NCBI RefSeq assembly: GCF_029024965.1
Contig: NZ_CP118982.1
Location: forward strand, 1,612,001 to 1,676,000
DNA length: 64,000 nucleotides
DNA from: Staphylococcus equorum
Lineage (GTDB): Bacteria > Bacillota > Bacilli > Staphylococcales > Staphylococcaceae
Direction of reading: 5' to 3'
Part shown: positions 9,375 to 19,312 of the stretch, piece after piece
Numbering within the stretch: position 1 is the first letter of the stretch
Layout: each line of letters begins with the position of its first letter
The notes under the pieces: generated by a model
What the model was told of the DNA's origin: nothing
Seen by the model: only the letters and a program-made list of their open reading frames with translations
Databases searched by the model: none
Program-made: the position numbers and the translations under genes

Positions 9375-11048
9375 TTAAATTTCAGAAATAACTGGAATGA
9401 TCATTGGACGACGTTTCGTGTTTTCAAATAATAATTTGCTAATTTGATCACGCATACTTTGTTTGATTTCAGACCATTCAATTCGTTTCTCTTGTAGTCC
9501 TAGTTCAACGATTTCACGTACTTTTTCTTCAGCTTCATTTAATAAAGCTTCACTTTCTCTAACATAAACGAAACCTCTAGATTGAATTTCTGGTCCGGCT
9601 GCAATTCGTCTATTTTTCGGATCAAGTGTTACGACCGCAATAAAGATACCATCTTCTGCTAATAAATGACGATCTCTCAGAACGATATTTCCTACGTCTC
9701 CAACACCTATACCATCGATAAGTACATTACCAAAATTTACTTTTTCATTTAAAATCATTTCGTCACCATCATAGTTAACGACATCACCTTTTTCCACAAG
9801 GAAGATTTTCTCAGGTTGTACACCTGATTCATTCGCTAATTTTGCATGAGCAATTTGCATTTTAAACTCACCATTTACTGGTATAAAGTATTCTGGTTTC
9901 ATAATATTAATCATCATCTTCAATTCTTCCATGCAACCATGACTTGAAGTGTGTATTTTTTTACTACTAGGTAAGATTTCTGCACCAGCACGCGCTAATT
10001 CATTTAGCGTGTTACCAACGATAACTTCCATACTTGCAGAAGCAGTAATTGCTAGGAAAACAGAATCCCCTTGTTCAATATTCATTATTTTATGTTTCTT
10101 TTGAGCCATTTGACTTAATGCTTCTACTGGTTCACCTTGCATACCAGTTGCAATAATAATAACTTCATTTTTAGGATAATTTTCAACTTCATTAATTGGA
10201 ATTAATAAGTCCTTAGAAATATCAAAATAGCCCATCTTTCTAGCAATATTAAATGAACTCTCTAATGAACGGCCTAGGAAAGAAACTTTTCTATTCAACC
10301 TCTGAGCCAAATTCAATACTTGCTGAATGCGGATAAAGTTCGATGCGTAACAAGAAACAATCAATCTGCCTTTTACTTTAGTAAATGCATCATACATATG
10401 TGATTCAATTACATTTTCTGGTGTATTATAACCTGGTTTTTCTGCCTCAGTCGAATCACTGATAAGCGCAAACACACCCGCTTCGCCTATTTCAGTCATT
10501 TTTTTCAAGTCTGGTGCGTAATGACCTTGTAGACTTTGATCAAATTTAAATTCGCCTGTATAAACGATAGCACCATATGATGTATGAATACATACGCCTA
10601 AACTGTCTGGAATACTATGCGTTGTATTGAAAAATGTAATGTTTACTCCTTTAAAACGCATAACTGATTCATTATTCACTGTATAATATCTTACTTTTTT
10701 ATTAACATTACGTGCTTTCATATTTTCTTTAATTAACGCAATTGTCAGTTTAGAACCATACACAGGCGCATCTACTTGTTCTAATACATATGTGACAGCT
10801 CCGATAGCGTGTTCGTGCCCGTGCGTTAAAAATATACCTTTTAATTTATCTTTATTCTCAATCACATATTGAATGTCAGGAATTACAATGTCCACACCTA
10901 GCATTTCATCTTCTGGGAACATCAGTCCTGCATCTAACATAAACATTTCATCGTCTACTTCAACGACATACATATTTTTCGCAATTTCTCCAACTCCGCC
11001 AAGTGGAATTATACGAATATTTTTATTTTTTTTCTTTATTAAACTCAA
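9375..11048 (-). CDS. rnjB: Ribonuclease J2
   Basis: A 557-residue metallo-beta-lactamase/beta-CASP nuclease that partners RNase J1 in 5'-3' decay and processing of mRNA and rRNA. The metal-binding motif reads HGHEHAIG at residues 76-83, where RNase J1 has HGHEDHIG. The aspartate and following histidine ligands are therefore replaced, consistent with the weak catalysis reported for RNase J2. The [10 protein letters not shown] and EFKFDQ segments are conserved, and the C-terminal dimerisation domain is complete. The start is TTG at 11048, seven bases after a good GGAGG. The gene stands alone between long intergenic regions. Confidence 0.95.
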   Translation of the reverse strand: MSLIKKKNKNIRIIPLGGVGEIAKNMYVVEVDDEMFMLDAGLMFPEDEMLGVDIVIPDIQYVIENKDKLKGIFLTHGHEHAIGAVTYVLEQVDAPVYGSKLTIALIKENMKARNVNKKVRYYTVNNESVMRFKGVNITFFNTTHSIPDSLGVCIHTSYGAIVYTGEFKFDQSLQGHYAPDLKKMTEIGEAGVFALISDSTEAEKPGYNTPENVIESHMYDAFTKVKGRLIVSCYASNFIRIQQVLNLAQRLNRKVSFLGRSLESSFNIARKMGYFDISKDLLIPINEVENYPKNEVIIIATGMQGEPVEALSQMAQKKHKIMNIEQGDSVFLAITASASMEVIVGNTLNELARAGAEILPSSKKIHTSSHGCMEELKMMINIMKPEYFIPVNGEFKMQIAHAKLANESGVQPEKIFLVEKGDVVNYDGDEMILNEKVNFGNVLIDGIGVGDVGNIVLRDRHLLAEDGIFIAVVTLDPKNRRIAAGPEIQSRGFVYVRESEALLNEAEEKVREIVELGLQEKRIEWSEIKQSMRDQISKLLFENTKRRPMIIPVISEI

Positions 11049-11447
11049 AATGTTACCTCCTATTTAAATTCCCGTCCATATATAAACTCATAGTATATTA
11101 TAAGTTAAAATAGGCTTTATGTACACTATTAAAGTAATTACTATAAATAGTTTGGGATTGATATCAATAAATAAACAATTACTTATAAATCTTCGATATT
11201 TTCATATTCACGCTTTTACTACAATAGACACTATGAATTTACCAAAAATTAAACTTTAGTCTTATAAACTTATGTATTCCATTATTCATGGAATGATTCT
11301 AACTACTATTTGCATTGGAATTAAATAAAAAAAGAAACCAGTATACTCTAATATGAAAACCGATTAAAATAGAACAGGAAACATTCTATCGTAACGCGAT
11401 TCATATCATTTACTAGTTTCTAATAAAATTCGATTTTTTATTTTATA
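11049..11447. other. Intergenic region between pnp and rnjB
   Basis: This 399-bp AT-rich gap contains the pnp terminator (11333-11421) and must hold the rnjB promoter. No small gene is visible. Confidence 0.45.
11333..11421 (-). terminator. Terminator downstream of pnp
   Basis: Eleven-base arms, 11333-11343 and 11411-11421 (agaaaccagta and its one-mismatch complement), enclose about 67 bases containing a smaller hairpin. On the minus strand the second arm is followed by a run of seven T residues, as expected for an intrinsic terminator after pnp. Confidence 0.65.
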
Positions 11448-13547
11448 TTAATTTGATAAAAGTACTTTATGAGACGCATTCACGCGACCTTGTTTATCAA
11501 TTTCTGTTACTTTTATTTTAAATGTATCTCCAATTTTCAATACATCTTCTACTTTATCAATACGTTCATTTGCAATTTGTGAAATATGAACTAAAGCATC
11601 TTTACCAGGGAATAATTCAACAAATGCACCGTATTTTTCGATACGTTTTACTTTGCCTTCATATACTTGGCCAACTTCAGCTTCACGTGTAATGTCTTCT
11701 ATGATACTACGCGCTTCGGCGATTGCATCTTTATCAACAGCACCTATAAAGATTGTACCATCTTGTTCAATATCAAGTTTCACACCTGTTTGATCAATGA
11801 TTTCATTGATTTTCTTACCACCAGGACCAATAACATCTCTGATTTTTTCAGGTTTGATTGTCATCGTAACGACTTTAGGTGCAAATGCACTTAACTCACT
11901 GCGTGTTGTATCAATTGTCTGTAACATATGATCTAAAATAGCTAAACGACCTTCTCGTGCTTGATCTAAAGCTTCTCTAATAATCTCTTTTGTTAAACCA
12001 TCAATTTTAATATCCATTTGTATTGCAGTGATGCCTTCAGGCGTACCTGCTACTTTAAAGTCCATGTCACCTAAAGCATCTTCCATACCTTGAATATCCG
12101 TTAAAATAGTATAACTATCATCACGTGTTACTAATCCCATAGCAATACCTGCTACTGGAGCTTTAATAGGAACACCTGCATCCATTAACGCTAACGTAGA
12201 ACCACAAATTGACGCTTGTGAAGATGAACCATTTGATTCTAATACTTCACTCACAATTCTTACAGTATAAGGGAAATCTTTAGTATCTGGAATCACATGA
12301 CTCAATGCACGTTCACCTAAAGCACCGTGTCCAATTTCACGACGTCCTGGAGAACGAACTGGACCTGTCTCACCAACTGAATAATTAGGGAAATTGTAAT
12401 GATGCATGAAACGTTTTTGTTGTTCCTCACCAAGACCATCAAGAATTTGATATTCGCTCATTGAACCTAATGTTAACACAGATAGTGCTTGTGTTTGACC
12501 TCGTGTAAATAAACCAGAACCATGTACTCGTGGTAAGACGCCAACTTCTGATTCTAGTGGACGAATTTCATTTGATTTACGGCCATCAGGTCTGATTTTT
12601 TCTTCAGCGATTAATCTTCTTACTTCTTCTTTTACTAAACTATTTAAAATGCCATGAACATCTTTAATTAGTTCAGCATTATTAGCATCTTCTTCATCAA
12701 TAAATTCTGCAACGACTTTTTCTTTTAATGTGTCAAGATTGATATCACGTTGTTGTTTGTCAAACGTTAATACAGCTTCTTTTAAACCATTGGCTTCAGT
12801 AAGCTGTTTCACTTTGTCTTCAAGCTTTTCGTCTTGTTCAACGGGTGTAAATGGTTTTTTCACTGGTTGGATGTGATCAACAATTTCTTGCTGGAAATTA
12901 ACTAAACGTTGTATTTCATTATGACCAAAGAAGATTCCCTCAAGCATTTCACTTTCAGTAATTTCACTTGCCCCTGCTTCAACCATATTTACAGCATCTT
13001 TGTGTCCAGCTACTTCTAAGTCAAGACGCGACACTTCTTTCTGTGCAACAGTTGGGTTAATCACGTATTCACCATCAACATAACCTACGTTTACACCAGC
13101 AATTGGCCCATGGAATGGAATGTCCGAGACACTAAGTGCCATAGATGAACCTATCATTGCTGCCATTTCTGGAGAACAGTCAGGATCAGCACTTAATACG
13201 GTATTCATGATTTGTACATCATGTTTATATCCTTTAGGGAAAAGTGGACGAATTGGTCTGTCGATTAAGCGCGCAGTTAATGTTGCTTCGTCACTTGGAC
13301 GTCCCTCACGTTTTTTAAACCCACCAGGAATTTTACCTGCTGCATACATTTTTTCTTCATAATTTACCATTAATGGGAAAAAGTCAACATCGCGTGGTTC
13401 TTTTGAAGCTACTGCAGTAGATAATACTACTGTATCACCATAACGAACTAACACAGCACCGTTAGCTTGTTTAGCAAGTTGCCCTGTTTCAATCGTTAAT
13501 GATCTATTTGCCCATTCAGTTTTAAAAACTTTTTTCTCTTGAGACAT
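11448..13547 (-). CDS. pnp: Polyribonucleotide nucleotidyltransferase (PNPase)
   Basis: A phosphorolytic 3'-5' exoribonuclease of the RNA degradosome. The 699-residue protein has the full architecture: a first RNase PH domain, an all-alpha linker, a second RNase PH domain (with [16 protein letters not shown] and the SSSQASICG loop), a KH domain ([15 protein letters not shown], about 560-575) and a C-terminal S1 domain ending in the [10 protein letters not shown] region. It is downstream of rpsO with a terminator between them, the common rpsO-pnp order. Confidence 0.97.
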   Translation of the reverse strand: MSQEKKVFKTEWANRSLTIETGQLAKQANGAVLVRYGDTVVLSTAVASKEPRDVDFFPLMVNYEEKMYAAGKIPGGFKKREGRPSDEATLTARLIDRPIRPLFPKGYKHDVQIMNTVLSADPDCSPEMAAMIGSSMALSVSDIPFHGPIAGVNVGYVDGEYVINPTVAQKEVSRLDLEVAGHKDAVNMVEAGASEITESEMLEGIFFGHNEIQRLVNFQQEIVDHIQPVKKPFTPVEQDEKLEDKVKQLTEANGLKEAVLTFDKQQRDINLDTLKEKVVAEFIDEEDANNAELIKDVHGILNSLVKEEVRRLIAEEKIRPDGRKSNEIRPLESEVGVLPRVHGSGLFTRGQTQALSVLTLGSMSEYQILDGLGEEQQKRFMHHYNFPNYSVGETGPVRSPGRREIGHGALGERALSHVIPDTKDFPYTVRIVSEVLESNGSSSQASICGSTLALMDAGVPIKAPVAGIAMGLVTRDDSYTILTDIQGMEDALGDMDFKVAGTPEGITAIQMDIKIDGLTKEIIREALDQAREGRLAILDHMLQTIDTTRSELSAFAPKVVTMTIKPEKIRDVIGPGGKKINEIIDQTGVKLDIEQDGTIFIGAVDKDAIAEARSIIEDITREAEVGQVYEGKVKRIEKYGAFVELFPGKDALVHISQIANERIDKVEDVLKIGDTFKIKVTEIDKQGRVNASHKVLLSN

Positions 13548-13654
13548 TACGAATCTCCTCTCATATATCTATTAGTTATATCATATCATTTCTCAGAAAA
13601 ATTTTATATTAGTATATTACTTTTTAAATAATATGCTTTCTAGATTATAAAAAA

Positions 13655-13681
13655 GGGAAAGGACCCTAAAGGTTCTTTCCC
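13655..13681 (-). terminator. Terminator between rpsO and pnp
   Basis: An 11-base stem (13655-13665 with 13671-13681) around a five-base loop, followed on the minus strand by six T residues. It should separate much of rpsO transcription from pnp, allowing partial read-through. Confidence 0.75.
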
Positions 13682-13701
13682 TATCAATATCCATATTAAA
13701 A

Positions 13702-13971
13702 TTAACGACGGATACCTAATGATTTAATTAATTCACGGTAACGTTGTACATCTTTGTCACGTAAATAGTTAAGTAAATGTCTACGACGACCTACCATTTT
13801 TAATAGTCCACGACGTGAATGGTGATCTTTCGTGTGTTGACGTAAATGTTCGTTTAATGTAGTGATTTCTTCAGTTAACACAGCGATTTGTACTTCTGGT
13901 GACCCAGTATCCGCTTCGTGTGTACGATATTCTTTAATTAGTTCATTTTTACGTTCTTGTGAAATTGCCAT
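13702..13971 (-). CDS. rpsO: 30S ribosomal protein S15
   Basis: The 89-residue S15 binds the central domain of 16S rRNA early in 30S assembly. The sequence shows the typical [15 protein letters not shown] and DHHSRRGLL segments and ends in IRR. The longest open frame extends 33 codons further upstream, but the ATG at 13971 follows an AAGGAGG and matches the family N-terminus ([12 protein letters not shown]). An S15-type structured leader precedes it. Confidence 0.97.
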   Translation of the reverse strand: MAISQERKNELIKEYRTHEADTGSPEVQIAVLTEEITTLNEHLRQHTKDHHSRRGLLKMVGRRRHLLNYLRDKDVQRYRELIKSLGIRR

Positions 13972-13998
13972 AGTCAATTTCCTCCTTTTATTTTTATG

Positions 13999-14049
13999 CG
14001 CCTTTAACCGAGCGAACCGTTGGAGACTCGGACTGCCAAGATAAAGGTG
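13999..14049 (-). promoter_or_regulatory. Structured 5' leader of rpsO (S15-type autoregulatory element)
   Basis: Between ribF and rpsO the minus-strand RNA can form an outer stem (13999-14006 with 14042-14049, one mismatch) and an inner stem (14008-14012 with 14027-14031). This lies just before the ribosome-binding site. S15 commonly represses its own mRNA through such leaders. The fold is my reading by eye and its assignment to a named leader family is inference. Confidence 0.55.
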
Positions 14050-14075
14050 CCTTAAATGTGTAAAACACATTCGAC

Positions 14076-15047
14076 TTAAATATTATATGATATTTCGTCT
14101 CCAAAATCAACCGATAATAAGTATTTTGCTTTTTCTTTATCTTTATTCATTTGTTCTACTAAAGGATCTATCCCATCAAATTTAATTTCTGGTCTTAAAT
14201 AATGATGCCAAAATACAGTGACACGCTCGCCGTAAATATTTTCGTTAAAATCAAATAAATTCACTTCTATAACTACTTGTGCTTTAGAAGGATCATGAAA
14301 TGTAGGTTTTACACCCACATTGGCCACACCTCTATAAACTTTTTTATTTGCCCCGATTTCCATACTAACTGCGTAAACACCATTTTTAGGCAATACATAA
14401 TCACCACTAGGTTGAACGTTTGCTGTTGGAAATCCAATTGTTCTGCCACGTTTTTCACCTTGTACTACTGTTCCTTTAATGCGGTAGAGATAGTCTAATT
14501 CTTCATTAGCCTTTTGCAAGTCGCCTGTTTTAAGCGATTTTCTAATTTCCGTCGTGGAAATTTTTTCGGATTCTATTTCTTGTTTACTTACAACTGTCGT
14601 ATTAAATTCAGTCATTTCATTTAATATCATCATATTACCTTTTCCAAATTTACCAAATGTAAAATCAAAACCAGCTATTACTTCTTTTACATTATTTTTT
14701 ATAATATATTCTTCTATAAAAGTTTCAGCGGGTACATTGGCAAATTTTGAAGAAAAGTTAATAACAATACAATAATCTATGCCATAAGACTCTAATATTT
14801 CAACTTTATCTTGTATTGGTGTTAAATAATCAGTACGTTTCCGTTCAGGATTTAGAACTACCGAAGGATGAGGATCAAACGTCATCACAGCTTTTTTTAA
14901 ATTGGATGATTTTGCTTTTTGCTCTAGAGTATCAAATACTTTCGCATGTCCCTTATGCATGCCATCAAAAAAACCAAAAGCCATGGCAACGTCTTCCGTT
15001 ATATATTGATCTTCTTGAATTGGATGAGCTACTTCTATCACTTTCAT
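14076..15047 (-). CDS. ribF: Bifunctional riboflavin kinase/FAD synthetase
   Basis: RibF phosphorylates riboflavin to FMN and adenylylates FMN to FAD. The N-terminal nucleotidyltransferase domain has [10 protein letters not shown] and [10 protein letters not shown]; the C-terminal flavokinase domain has [11 protein letters not shown] and NIYGERV. The longest frame is 346 residues, but the ATG at 15047 behind AGGAG gives the family N-terminus MKVIEVAHP and a normal 323 residues. It starts 13 bp after truB ends. The FMN it makes is the cofactor needed by flavin enzymes such as the monooxygenase at 59496. Confidence 0.95.
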   Translation of the reverse strand: MKVIEVAHPIQEDQYITEDVAMAFGFFDGMHKGHAKVFDTLEQKAKSSNLKKAVMTFDPHPSVVLNPERKRTDYLTPIQDKVEILESYGIDYCIVINFSSKFANVPAETFIEEYIIKNNVKEVIAGFDFTFGKFGKGNMMILNEMTEFNTTVVSKQEIESEKISTTEIRKSLKTGDLQKANEELDYLYRIKGTVVQGEKRGRTIGFPTANVQPSGDYVLPKNGVYAVSMEIGANKKVYRGVANVGVKPTFHDPSKAQVVIEVNLFDFNENIYGERVTVFWHHYLRPEIKFDGIDPLVEQMNKDKEKAKYLLSVDFGDEISYNI

Positions 15048-15060
15048 GCGTATTTCTCCT

Positions 15061-15978
15061 TTAGTTAAATACCTTCTTAGGCTTAATTTCGTCATTTTTT
15101 TCAGGATGTGGTGCATAAATTGCTAAGACTTTATTGTCTGTAACATCTACTAATGCCACTATCGTATCTATTGCTTCTGTGAATTCTTTTTTATAAAATT
15201 TTTGGCCGTTTAAAATTTTGCTTTTTACTATTTCATCTGAAATCAAAATTTGTTTTAAACCTTTTAACCCATATTCTATAGGAAATAACTTTTCTTGTAA
15301 CGTGTCATGCTCATGTAATTCTGCAACGTCATTGAGTGTGAGACTCTCCTCTAAATCAAACCCACCACTTTGAATTCTAGTTAATTTTGACATATGGGCT
15401 GGAAATGCTAAGGCTTTTCCAATATCTGTCGCTAAAGTTCTGATGTATGTTCCTTTGCCACATTCAACTAAAATATCGAAATGGCAACTTTCGTCTTCAA
15501 AGCGAAGTTCTGATGTGCGTTTAATTTGTATAATATTAACTTGTCGCTCTGGTCTTTCTACTTCTTCATTATTCCTTGCATATTCGTATAATTTTTTCCC
15601 ATTCACTTTTACTGATGAGTACATCGGTGGTATTTGAGTAATCGTTCCTTCAAATTGATTCAATATTTGATCAATGTCCTGAGCTATAATTTCATCTTGA
15701 GCAATAGTTGTTTGCTCAAGGATTTCACCAGTTTGATCTTCAGTAGTTGTACTGCTTCCAAGTGTAACAGTCGCTTTATAAGATTTTCCCATATCCATGA
15801 TGTAATCACTAACTTTTGTTGCACCACCAATACATATAGGTAAAACGCCTGATACTTCAGGGTCTAAAGTACCAGTATGTCCAACTTTTTTTGTTTTTAA
15901 AATTTTCCTCAATTTAAATACTACATCGTGGCTTGTTAAACCACGTTCTTTATACACAGGCAAAATACCATTATACAT
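15061..15978 (-). CDS. truB: tRNA pseudouridine(55) synthase
   Basis: TruB isomerises U55 in the T-arm of tRNAs. The catalytic aspartate is D39 in [14 protein letters not shown], and the [11 protein letters not shown] and [16 protein letters not shown] motifs are present. The open frame can start at a GTG two codons upstream, but that codon directly touches the AGGTGG ribosome-binding site. The ATG at 15978 has a seven-base spacing and gives the usual [10 protein letters not shown] start (305 residues). It is followed closely by ribF. Confidence 0.96.
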   Translation of the reverse strand: MYNGILPVYKERGLTSHDVVFKLRKILKTKKVGHTGTLDPEVSGVLPICIGGATKVSDYIMDMGKSYKATVTLGSSTTTEDQTGEILEQTTIAQDEIIAQDIDQILNQFEGTITQIPPMYSSVKVNGKKLYEYARNNEEVERPERQVNIIQIKRTSELRFEDESCHFDILVECGKGTYIRTLATDIGKALAFPAHMSKLTRIQSGGFDLEESLTLNDVAELHEHDTLQEKLFPIEYGLKGLKQILISDEIVKSKILNGQKFYKKEFTEAIDTIVALVDVTDNKVLAIYAPHPEKNDEIKPKKVFN

Positions 15979-16056
15979 TTCCACGCCACCTTTAATGCTC
16001 TTTTTTTACATTACTTACATATTAACATGACTCAGCTTACTTTGTGTTACGTAAAA

Positions 16057-16096
16057 AAGCTGAAACATAAAATCTAAAGAGATTTTGTTCCAGCTT
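16057..16096 (-). terminator. Terminator between rbfA and truB
   Basis: A long imperfect hairpin (16057-16075 with 16080-16096) is followed on the minus strand by six T residues. It resembles the staphylococcal dispersed hairpins with gaaac/gttcc arms. It lies ten bases beyond the rbfA stop, so truB may be expressed by read-through. Confidence 0.7.
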
Positions 16097-16106
16097 GTTA
16101 TAATAA

Positions 16107-16451
16107 TTAATCTTTTTTGTGTAAATCTTGAATCATTCTTTCAATTTTATTTCCGTAATCAATTGATTCATCATATTCAAAATTCAATTCAGGAATAATT
16201 CGTAATCTCATTCTTGAACCTAGTTCAGATTTAATAAAACCTTTTGCCTTTTCTAACCCTTTAAAAGTATCTTCTTTTTGTTTTTCATTACCTAATACTG
16301 TTAAATAGATTGTTGCAATTGATAAATCATTTGTTAATTGCACATCTGTAATCGTTAAAAATCCGATTCTTGGGTCTTTGACTTTGTTATTAGCGATATC
16401 CATAATTTCTTGCTTCATCTGTTCGCCAACACGTTCAGCTCTCATATTCAT
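16107..16451 (-). CDS. rbfA: 30S ribosome-binding factor A
   Basis: RbfA is a KH-type cold-shock factor that helps mature the 5' end of 16S rRNA on the 30S subunit. [16 protein letters not shown] and [20 protein letters not shown] are typical. The start at 16451 gives 114 residues and sits six bases after GAGGTG; a GTG at 16460 is part of that ribosome-binding site. In most staphylococci rbfA directly follows infB. Here about 2.9 kb with two extra genes separates them, and rbfA has its own promoter. Confidence 0.95.
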   Translation of the reverse strand: MNMRAERVGEQMKQEIMDIANNKVKDPRIGFLTITDVQLTNDLSIATIYLTVLGNEKQKEDTFKGLEKAKGFIKSELGSRMRLRIIPELNFEYDESIDYGNKIERMIQDLHKKD

Positions 16452-16503
16452 TATATTCACCTCACACGATTTATTTGTCCGGGAAATGTTTCCTTACTTA
16501 AAG

Positions 16504-16533
16504 ATTATATGACAGTTCATTTCATAACGTCAA
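16504..16533 (-). promoter_or_regulatory. Promoter of rbfA
   Basis: On the minus strand, TTGACG (16533-16528) and a perfect TATAAT (16509-16504) are separated by 18 bases, 53 bases upstream of the rbfA start. It supplies transcription that infB can no longer deliver directly. Confidence 0.75.
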
Positions 16534-16584
16534 ACAAATTTATTATTTCAGTAACTACTATTTTCAAAAGTTTTGTTCGAGTCC

Positions 16585-16604
16585 TGTACACTTTATATTG
16601 TACA
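16585..16604. repeat. TGTACA-N8-TGTACA inverted repeat
   Basis: Two identical palindromic hexamers, tgtaca, are spaced by eight bases between the divergently oriented rbfA and the WYL regulator gene. The layout resembles an operator. Which protein might bind is unknown. Confidence 0.4.
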
Positions 16605-16802
16605 TTATTAACAAAAAATAAACATTTTATGACACTTAGGCATTATTTTAATTCCTAACTGTTATATTATGAAACATTTTTTCATTAATAGTCAATAAAA
16701 TCTATTTTAAATTTCTTAAGTGTTTAATATTATGCCCAACTGTTATTTTAAGTGGATTTTCTGACGTACAAATGCATTTCCTTTGTCTATAAATATTTTT
16801 TA

Positions 16803-16832
16803 TATAGTTTCACACATTATATAAACTATAAT
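16803..16832 (+). promoter_or_regulatory. Promoter with overlapping inverted repeat upstream of the WYL regulator
   Basis: A perfect TATAAT is at 16827-16832. An 8-base perfect inverted repeat (tatagttt 16803-16810, aaactata 16823-16830) spans from the -35 region into the -10 box. No good -35 hexamer is present, which suits a regulated promoter. Autorepression by the downstream regulator is the simplest inference. Confidence 0.5.
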
Positions 16833-16889
16833 GTTATACTATAAGACAACTTAATAATTAATTTTATTTATTTTAGGAGTTGTAAATGA

Positions 16890-17762
16890 TTGGAAAAACC
16901 AGAAAGACTTTTATATATTTATACCCGCTTTTTAAACGGAAAGAAACTCAATAAAGAAGAACTCGCCCAGCGACTAAATGTCAATGTTCGTTCCATACAG
17001 CGAGATTTTAGTGATATTAATAATTTTTTATACGAAGATAATGAATGGCATGGCCTTGATGGTGAAATAATATATGATAATAACTTTGAAAAACATTGTT
17101 TAAGAATCGACAGATATAAATTTAAAAATAATAGATTACTTAACTTGCTCTTTAGATTGAAAAATTTCACACCGATAATACATGAAGATACTTATAATCT
17201 CATTAGAGGGCTGAACGCAAACTCTAATCTTGCTGAAAAAATATTGTCTAACAAACTCTTAAGCCAGTTCAAAGTGACTCGTGAGATGAGCAAAACCACG
17301 TTAATTTTTAGACTCCAACTAGCAATTGAAAATAATAACTTTGTTGCAATTCATATAAGTCATGATTTGACTATAAAAGTAATACCTATATATACTAGAT
17401 ATTTTTCAAACAAATATTGGTTTACTTATTTGTATCAAGGAAAGATACAAATATTAAATTTGTCATCAATTATAAATATCGATCAACTTGACGAAGTGTT
17501 TGATAAAGCTATTTTTTCAGATATTCAGGCTGTAAAAATACTTATTAAAGATCCTCTTTGGTCCGAAATACAAAGACAGTTCATTATTATTGACACAACT
17601 AAAAGTGATTATGGAACTATCGCTAATATTATTATTTCAAAAAAAGAAAGCCTACAAATTGCATATGAATATCCACAGTATATTACAATCATAGAACCTC
17701 AATATTATGTAGATGAATTCAAAACACATATCCAGACTATATTTAAAAACTATGACATTTAA
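16890..17762 (+). CDS. WYL-domain helix-turn-helix transcriptional regulator
   Basis: The 290-residue protein has an N-terminal DeoR/HTH_11-like domain (about residues 5-60, LNKEELAQRLNVNVRSIQRD). A WYL-like core follows (about 136-200, with IYTRYFSNKYWFTYLYQGK), then a C-terminal extension of the WCX kind (215-288). WYL proteins sense ligands, often nucleic acid or nucleotides, and regulate stress or phage-defence genes. The start is taken as TTG at 16890, ten bases after AGGAG. An ATG at 16886 is out of frame and opens only a 22-codon ORF. It is one of very few plus-strand genes here and faces the unknown gene at 17827 tail to tail. Confidence 0.8.
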   Translation: MEKPERLLYIYTRFLNGKKLNKEELAQRLNVNVRSIQRDFSDINNFLYEDNEWHGLDGEIIYDNNFEKHCLRIDRYKFKNNRLLNLLFRLKNFTPIIHEDTYNLIRGLNANSNLAEKILSNKLLSQFKVTREMSKTTLIFRLQLAIENNNFVAIHISHDLTIKVIPIYTRYFSNKYWFTYLYQGKIQILNLSSIINIDQLDEVFDKAIFSDIQAVKILIKDPLWSEIQRQFIIIDTTKSDYGTIANIIISKKESLQIAYEYPQYITIIEPQYYVDEFKTHIQTIFKNYDI

Positions 17763-17766
17763 AATT

Positions 17767-17814
17767 AGCCTATACTCGCCTTAGATATCTTCTATGCTGA
17801 ATATAGGCTTTTTT
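17767..17814. terminator. Bidirectional terminator between the convergent pair
   Basis: Arms agcctata (17767-17774) and tataggct (17802-17809) are followed by T6 on the plus strand. In the other direction the flanking AT-rich sequence gives a weaker U-tract. It serves the WYL gene and probably the convergent gene. Confidence 0.7.
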
Positions 17815-17826
17815 ATAATTTATATT

Positions 17827-18825
17827 TTAGTGTTGATGTTCTACATCTTTTTGCATTGTGCTAATTTTTCTATAAAAATCTGAATTACCTTTTTCTCGTT
17901 TTTCTCTTTGTTCTTTATTCCAATTGTAGTATTCTATTTTACTCAATTCTTGTTTTTTTCTTAAACGTATTTTGTGTTCTTGGTAACTTAGCACATTGCA
18001 TAAAGTAACATGCCGATTTTGTTTTGAAGCAAGTACAAATAAATGATCAATTAGATAGTCACATAAAGAACTATGAGCAAAGTTCTTTAAAATCGAAATA
18101 TATAGTTCTTCCTCACTAACAAGATATATACGATGCTTATCATCGTTTAAAAGTTTCAACAACAAATCAAAACTCATTCGCTGAGAAGGTAAGCCATGTT
18201 TAAATGTTAAAAAATCTTTAGGTATTCCTGCAGTATGACCCGATTGATAAGGGAAAAAGTTAAGTACCATAACTCTGTTTGGATCAATATTAAAACGTTT
18301 TAAAGTCGAAGAAGCGTTATATAAATATTTCATAAACCATCTATGTTTATCGATATAGGGTAAAAACAGTTTCTCTCCATTAAATGTTAATCTACCTTGT
18401 ATATCCAATAATATTCTTTGGCGATAATCTATCACTACAGATTCTGGTATATCGGGTTCATACATTTTAAAATCATTTTCGGGCTGTTTTTTTAATATAA
18501 CAATATCTGCTAAATCAGGGTTTCCAAAATATGGTCTAGCTATAGCAGGGTTTATTTCTGCATTTTCAAATAAAATTCTTTGTCTATTTTTATCAATAAT
18601 TACTTTTCCATTTGCAAAGTCTATCATTTTTTTAAATCTAGGTATTTCAGTAAAGTTATTCCCAAAATGTTCTTTAAAATACGCTAAATCCTGTGGATGT
18701 AAAAATGCTGTTGTATCATCATTTTTTATAATTTGTTCTAAAGTATTTTGATCATAAATAGAGTTATATTGCTTTAAATATTCTTGCCAAAATTCATTGA
18801 TTTCCCTTAAATATTCACTCATCAT
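17827..18825 (-). CDS. Protein of unknown function; possibly distant uracil-DNA-glycosylase-like fold
   Basis: I do not recognise this 332-residue soluble protein with confidence. Visible blocks are YFGNPDLADIVILKKQPEND (99-118), VMVLNFFPYQSG (185-196) and HRIYLVSEEE (231-240). Their order, a small-residue turn after a strand, then a strand ending in FPY, then another strand, is reminiscent of the uracil-DNA-glycosylase superfamily. The usual catalytic residues are not obvious, so this is a weak inference. The C-terminus (about 281-330) is highly charged and probably helical. ATG-ATG at 18825 follows AGGAGG. It converges on the WYL regulator, suggesting a small accessory unit inserted between infB and rbfA. 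Confidence 0.6.
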   Translation of the reverse strand: MMSEYLREINEFWQEYLKQYNSIYDQNTLEQIIKNDDTTAFLHPQDLAYFKEHFGNNFTEIPRFKKMIDFANGKVIIDKNRQRILFENAEINPAIARPYFGNPDLADIVILKKQPENDFKMYEPDIPESVVIDYRQRILLDIQGRLTFNGEKLFLPYIDKHRWFMKYLYNASSTLKRFNIDPNRVMVLNFFPYQSGHTAGIPKDFLTFKHGLPSQRMSFDLLLKLLNDDKHRIYLVSEEELYISILKNFAHSSLCDYLIDHLFVLASKQNRHVTLCNVLSYQEHKIRLRKKQELSKIEYYNWNKEQREKREKGNSDFYRKISTMQKDVEHQH

Positions 18826-18851
18826 TTATAACCTCCTATTTCATTTAATTG

Positions 18852-18880
18852 TAATTAAGTACATAGACAACTAGTGTCAA
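18852..18880 (-). promoter_or_regulatory. Possible promoter of the unknown gene at 17827
   Basis: A perfect TTGACA lies at 18880-18875, followed after 17 bases by a poor TAATTA at 18857-18852. A short inverted repeat, gaca-N5-tgtc (18866-18878), overlaps the -35 box and could be an operator. The weak -10 lowers confidence. Confidence 0.4.
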
Positions 18881-19290
18881 TAAAATAGTTATCCCCAAAT
18901 TTTACTACAATATTTTTACTTATTCGCAACCAAATAAGTACATATGATGTTGAAAAACATATGTTACCCTTTTAATATAAGATTTAATTGTTGTGAAAAT
19001 TGTTTCGTTAAGGCGTTTTTTAATTTGATATTTAAAGTAAGCTACATTATTACGAGGTGTTAAAATTTCTATTTCTAGTTGAAGTTGTATAGTTGAGTCG
19101 TGTTATATTTTAATCTATAAACTAAATTGTTAGATTTTTATGTAATAATATCATTATACTTATATATTTCACTTTTGGATAGCACTTTAATTCTAATAAT
19201 TACATTAAAAAATCCACTCATATTTTCAACATAAAATTATAAATTGAAGTGATTATCTGCCATATATACAAATCTGAAGTCAATATAAAA

Positions 19291-19312
19291 AGCCTCCAAA
19301 TTATTGGAGGCT
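19291..19312 (-). terminator. Terminator downstream of infB
   Basis: A perfect nine-base stem (agcctccaa 19291-19299, ttggaggct 19304-19312) has a four-base loop and is followed by T5 on the minus strand. It ends the rimP-nusA-ylxR-ylxQ-infB operon before rbfA. Confidence 0.9.

Noticed and set aside
11158..11172. Palindrome attgatatcaat upstream of rnjB
   Set aside because: Short A/T-rich palindromes are expected by chance at this base composition, and no promoter elements align with it.
14816..15064. Plus-strand 82-codon ORF opposite ribF
   Set aside because: Antisense to the conserved FAD-synthetase motif region of ribF, without ribosome-binding site.
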